Part shown: piece after piece, positions 61,226 to 64,000 of the stretch | Layout: each line of letters opens with the position of its first letter | Position numbering within the stretch: position 1 is the stretch's first letter | Assembly (NCBI RefSeq): GCF_051488685.1 | Contig: NZ_JBPSEH010000004.1 | Location: 186,001 to 250,000, forward strand | DNA from: Melioribacter sp051488685 | GTDB taxonomy: Bacteria; Bacteroidota; Ignavibacteria; Ignavibacteriales; Melioribacteraceae | Direction: 5' to 3' | DNA length: 64,000 bases | Program-made: the position numbers and the translations under genes | Notes under the pieces: model-generated | What the model saw: the letters and a program-made list of their open reading frames with translations, nothing else | Database searches by the model: none | What the model was told of the DNA's origin: nothing

Positions 61226-62146
61226 ATGGGACTTGATTCAAGAGATTATTATCGACCGTCGGGTTTCGGAGGTTTTTCTTTCTTTCCGAAAGTCATAAAG
61301 AATTTACTAATCATCAATATTGTAGTTTTCTTAATACAATTGATATTCGAGAATTTTACTTTTGGCGGTATTCCCGGATGGTACTACCTGAATAGATATT
61401 TTGCATTGAATCCAATTACGGGATTTGACCAGCTGGGCGAGCCTTATAATTTCCAGATTTGGCAATTTATAACTTATCAATTTATGCACGGCAGTTTTAC
61501 CCACATTCTATTTAATATGTTTATGCTCTGGATGTTTGGTATGGAAATAGCAAATATTATGGGTCCAGGAAAATTCTTAGTTTTTTATCTGGCATGTGGA
61601 ATTGGCGCGGGTTTGTTCCAGATTTTTTTATCGCCGTTGTTAGGTTCAGTTCTGGCTCCAACAATCGGCGCCTCAGGGGCAGTATTCGGTATAATGATTG
61701 CCTTTGCAATGTTTTTTCCCGATAGATATATTTTATTCTACTTTCTTATTCCTATCAAAGCAAAGTATTTAATTGCAATTCTTATCTTATTTGAATTCGT
61801 TTCTGTCAACGAGCCTACAATTGTAGCTCATCTGGCTCATATTGGAGGAGCAGTTACCGGATTTCTTTTCGTTGTGCTCGACAGGAATTACAATTTTAGA
61901 TTTAATAATCTCTTTAATTTGTTCAGGCGAGACAGAAGATCTGGAAGTACAACTAAATTCAGAAAACCACGTAAATTTAGAGAAACTGAAATAGAAGAAG
62001 CGGAGTTCTACGAACTCGATTCCGATAAGGAAGAAATTACACAGGAAGAGATCGATAGAATTCTTGATAAAATAAGTCAAAGCGGATATCAGAACTTGAC
62101 AGAACGTGAGAAGAGAATTCTTTTTGAAGCCAGTAAAAGAAAATAA
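61226..62146 (+). CDS. Rhomboid-family intramembrane serine protease
   Basis: A 306-residue membrane protein with about six to seven membrane segments. The catalytic serine lies in GASGAVFGIM (near residue 150) and the histidine in HLAHIGGAVTGF (near 200); YQFMHGSFTHILFNMFMLW carries the H-x-N oxyanion region. The C-terminal 80 residues are soluble and acidic (EETEIEEAEFYELDSDKEE-like) with a final helix (TQEEIDRILDKISQSGYQN). This last segment resembles the short helical tail of other phylum members. The substrate is unknown. Confidence 0.94.
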   Translation: MGLDSRDYYRPSGFGGFSFFPKVIKNLLIINIVVFLIQLIFENFTFGGIPGWYYLNRYFALNPITGFDQLGEPYNFQIWQFITYQFMHGSFTHILFNMFMLWMFGMEIANIMGPGKFLVFYLACGIGAGLFQIFLSPLLGSVLAPTIGASGAVFGIMIAFAMFFPDRYILFYFLIPIKAKYLIAILILFEFVSVNEPTIVAHLAHIGGAVTGFLFVVLDRNYNFRFNNLFNLFRRDRRSGSTTKFRKPRKFRETEIEEAEFYELDSDKEEITQEEIDRILDKISQSGYQNLTEREKRILFEASKRK

Positions 62147-62453
62147 AATTTTACTGCTGGCATTATTTTTCCCTCTCGCATTGTTTTACGGATGCAAACA
62201 AAATAACCTGCCGGAGGATCAAAAAGCTGCAGAAGTGTATGTCCATTTATTGATCATAAACGAAAAATATGGCGCAGAATCCGATTCCTCTAAGATCCTT
62301 AAGGAACACGTTTTCAAAAAATATGAGATGCACGAAAAAGAGTTTGAAGATTATTTAAAAAGCCTCGAAGAAGATAAAGATAAGTGGGAACTTTTTTTTA
62401 ATTTATCCGAGGAATATTTAGACCGCTTGAAAAAGGAAGGCAATTTTAACTGA
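62106..62453 (+). CDS. Small lipoprotein, DUF4296-like
   Basis: A 115-residue protein with a lipobox: LLLALFFPLALFYGC, cleaved before the cysteine near residue 30. The mature part is helical and rich in lysine and glutamate (PEDQKAAEVYVHLLI, then YEMHEKEFEDYLKSL), in the style of DUF4296 lipoproteins of this phylum. The start is a GTG inside the rhomboid gene (41-base overlap); a TTG at 62124 would shorten the N-terminus by six residues. Function unknown. It overlaps the convergent recQ gene by eight bases. Confidence 0.65.
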   Translation: MRREFFLKPVKENKILLLALFFPLALFYGCKQNNLPEDQKAAEVYVHLLIINEKYGAESDSSKILKEHVFKKYEMHEKEFEDYLKSLEEDKDKWELFFNLSEEYLDRLKKEGNFN

Positions 62454-64000
62454 AGCTTTTTCTGGCTAATGCAATTCGTAATTTTGAGTAACTGATCTTG
62501 CCATCGAATATTTTATAAAGCTGTTTTAAATCTCGTATACCTTCGTCGATCTTTTCGTTAATTATTTCGAGTTCCCCTTTGTCGAAGAGATAATCGGTTT
62601 CCAATTCAGGTAGGATGCTAATTAGTGTTTCGATCTGGAGAGAAATTACGGATTCTGGCAAGCCTGTCATCGATGATATATCCTTTAAAGAATATCTTTT
62701 TTGAACGAATTCATAAATTTTCCTGAAATTTTGAGGCAGATTTCTGTCGGAAAGTTTCTTTTCTAAAGTATTCTCCTTATCAAAAGTTTTTATTACAGTA
62801 ATTATTTCTTCGCCCAGTTTGTTGTACATATATTTAGTAAATCCGCGTATCGACATCAATTCGGCATAAGTAGAAGGCTTCCGGCGAGATATTTCAATCA
62901 AAACCTCGTCGGGACAAATCATATATGTGGGCTGATTGAATTTTCTGGCAGCTTCTTTTCGGATTTCTTTCAATTTATTCATTAGAACTAACTGATGTTC
63001 ATAATCTTTAAAATGGTCGCTTTTCTTGTCTGCTTTTAATTTTACAAGTCCTTTATTCCAAACAATTTTATTCTCGTTTTGCAGATCCGTAATCGAGTTC
63101 TCAATTTCCAGTTGTGTAAAGTGCGTGCAGGCAGCATACGAAGTGTAATTTCGATAGTTCGAGTCTGAGCCTATTAATATTTTTATAAGTGTTGGTGGAT
63201 CTAAAGGTTCGCCGCATTCGCGCAGAACACTTAGAATATGTCCCTTAATATAATCGTTGTCGGATAATTCAATTTTAACATTAGTACAATTATCACATTT
63301 GCCACACGTGTAACTTTCATTTTTTTCTCCAAAGTAATCGAGTATAAATTTCATACGACATTCATTTGTATTAGCAAAATCGATCATTCGTTGCAATTTT
63401 GTTTTGTGGTGTTTAATCAAGCGCTCGTTGTCCGTAAAGTCGAAGTTCAGCAGATCATTTCGAAGCCTTTCTTTAATAAATTTAATTTCGACGTGGGGTG
63501 TGGGCTTTGTAAAATTTATTATACCGCATCGATCGAAAAGTTCGAGATTTTCTACAATCTCTTTTTCTGTAATGCCTAAAATTTCTGATAACTTTTTTAT
63601 GTTAATCTCTGTTTTGCGAATAAATATTTTTTCTTTATAAAGTTTTATTAGCAAATATAGAAGGTCTTTAAGCTCATCGTTTTCGAGTCGACTTGCAAAG
63701 TTTTCAATTCTTTCATACGGATAGGAAAAAAACGCATAATACTTGCTCGAATTGCTTTTCTCCTGCTTGAGGTAGCCGGATTTTTCCAGAATTTTTAAAG
63801 AAGACTCAAGTAGAGCTTTATTAATATTATGCTTTTCAAGAAAAGCGATTAATGCTGGCTCAAGGAGTATCGGTTTATCTGGAAATCTATTTAAAGCAAT
63901 TCGATGATGATCGCAAATTGAATTATAGACGAACTCGACATGACTTCGGGTGGGAAAAGAATTATTGATGAAATATTCCTGAATATTAATATCTTCTTCG
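62446..64000 (-). CDS. recQ: RecQ-family ATP-dependent DNA helicase, N-terminus cut by window edge
   Basis: The C-terminal 518 residues of a RecQ helicase; the frame is open to the right edge, and the earliest in-window TTG (63654) is not the real start. The zinc region has four cysteines in ECRMKFILDYFG followed by CGKCDNC, then a winged-helix RQC segment (HILSVLRECGEPLDPPTLI) and an HRDC domain (EIRKEAARKFNQPTYMICPD, ELMSIRGFTKYMYNKLGEEI). A further C-terminal helical tail (residues about 430-518) is longer than in E. coli RecQ. The helicase motor is outside the window. It unwinds DNA during repair. Confidence 0.92.
   Translation of the reverse strand, partial: EEDINIQEYFINNSFPTRSHVEFVYNSICDHHRIALNRFPDKPILLEPALIAFLEKHNINKALLESSLKILEKSGYLKQEKSNSSKYYAFFSYPYERIENFASRLENDELKDLLYLLIKLYKEKIFIRKTEINIKKLSEILGITEKEIVENLELFDRCGIINFTKPTPHVEIKFIKERLRNDLLNFDFTDNERLIKHHKTKLQRMIDFANTNECRMKFILDYFGEKNESYTCGKCDNCTNVKIELSDNDYIKGHILSVLRECGEPLDPPTLIKILIGSDSNYRNYTSYAACTHFTQLEIENSITDLQNENKIVWNKGLVKLKADKKSDHFKDYEHQLVLMNKLKEIRKEAARKFNQPTYMICPDEVLIEISRRKPSTYAELMSIRGFTKYMYNKLGEEIITVIKTFDKENTLEKKLSDRNLPQNFRKIYEFVQKRYSLKDISSMTGLPESVISLQIETLISILPELETDYLFDKGELEIINEKIDEGIRDLKQLYKIFDGKISYSKLRIALARKSFS

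Noticed and set aside
1..64000. CRISPR array, phage, insertion sequence or rRNA operon
   Set aside because: No regularly spaced repeats, transposase or integrase genes, terminal inverted repeats or rRNA-like sequence were seen.

Overview
The window looks like chromosomal backbone of a free-living, didermic bacterium of the Bacteroidota/Chlorobiota/Ignavibacteriota group, most likely an Ignavibacteria (Melioribacter/Ignavibacterium-like) lineage. The reasons are: a type IX secretion (T9SS) gene pair porU-porV and proteins with T9SS-style C-terminal tails; an LpxC-FabZ fusion; twin OmpH/Skp genes next to bamA; a bacillithiol gene (bshC); AT-rich DNA; and promoters of the form TTGAnA-N16-18-TATnTT(TG). 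Several genes nevertheless carry strong Shine-Dalgarno sequences. The lineage is an inference from gene content, not a search result. No phage, insertion sequence, CRISPR array or rRNA was seen.

Layout. (1) 1-17245, minus strand: the start of RNase R (cut by the window edge), then, read from right to left, an envelope-biogenesis cluster uppS-bamA-skp-skp-lpxD-lpxC/fabZ-lpxA-lipM-like-propeller-rfaE1-rfaE2-tamB, with a promoter candidate before uppS. It makes the lipid carrier, lipid A, ADP-heptose and the outer-membrane insertion machinery together. (2) 17454-18795: tRNA-Glu(CUC), nth and an HD-domain protein. (3) 18842-32385: promoter, porU, porV, a secreted M6-like protein whose zinc motif has decayed, a gluzincin/beta-propeller/barrel protein, a DUF5683-like protein and der. 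(4) 32446-37154: FAD oxidoreductase, upp, a (p)ppGpp synthetase/hydrolase and ruvX. (5) 37151-38151: a compact unit with its own promoter and terminator that encodes two bacterial microcompartment (BMC) shell proteins, the second with an unusual C-terminal tail. (6) 38163-42864: ybbR-like, tmk, S41 protease, TauE-like permease, DUF1634 and a zinc-ribbon protein. (7) 43105-44754: a DEDD exonuclease fused to a UvrC-like GIY-YIG nuclease. (8) 45191-49934: ymdB-like, folD, a DeoC aldolase with a BMC-cargo-like N-terminal helix, an orphan HicB-like protein, a TrmH methylase and aroA. (9) 49935-58436: bshC, a ROK protein without the zinc cysteines, an ABC-F ATPase, a second propeller protein with a T9SS-like tail, a PHP phosphoesterase and a Crp/Fnr regulator. 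(10) 58437-61148: a divergent regulatory region with a 10-bp-arm palindrome, gapA, a hairpin terminator, and pgk. (11) 61226-64000: a rhomboid protease, a small lipoprotein and the C-terminal part of RecQ (cut by the window edge).

The observations most worth following are the BMC shell pair plus the DeoC with a candidate encapsulation peptide about 9 kb away, which together suggest a microcompartment dispersed over the chromosome; the degenerate M6 protease next to the T9SS sortase; and the Crp/gapA divergent control region.
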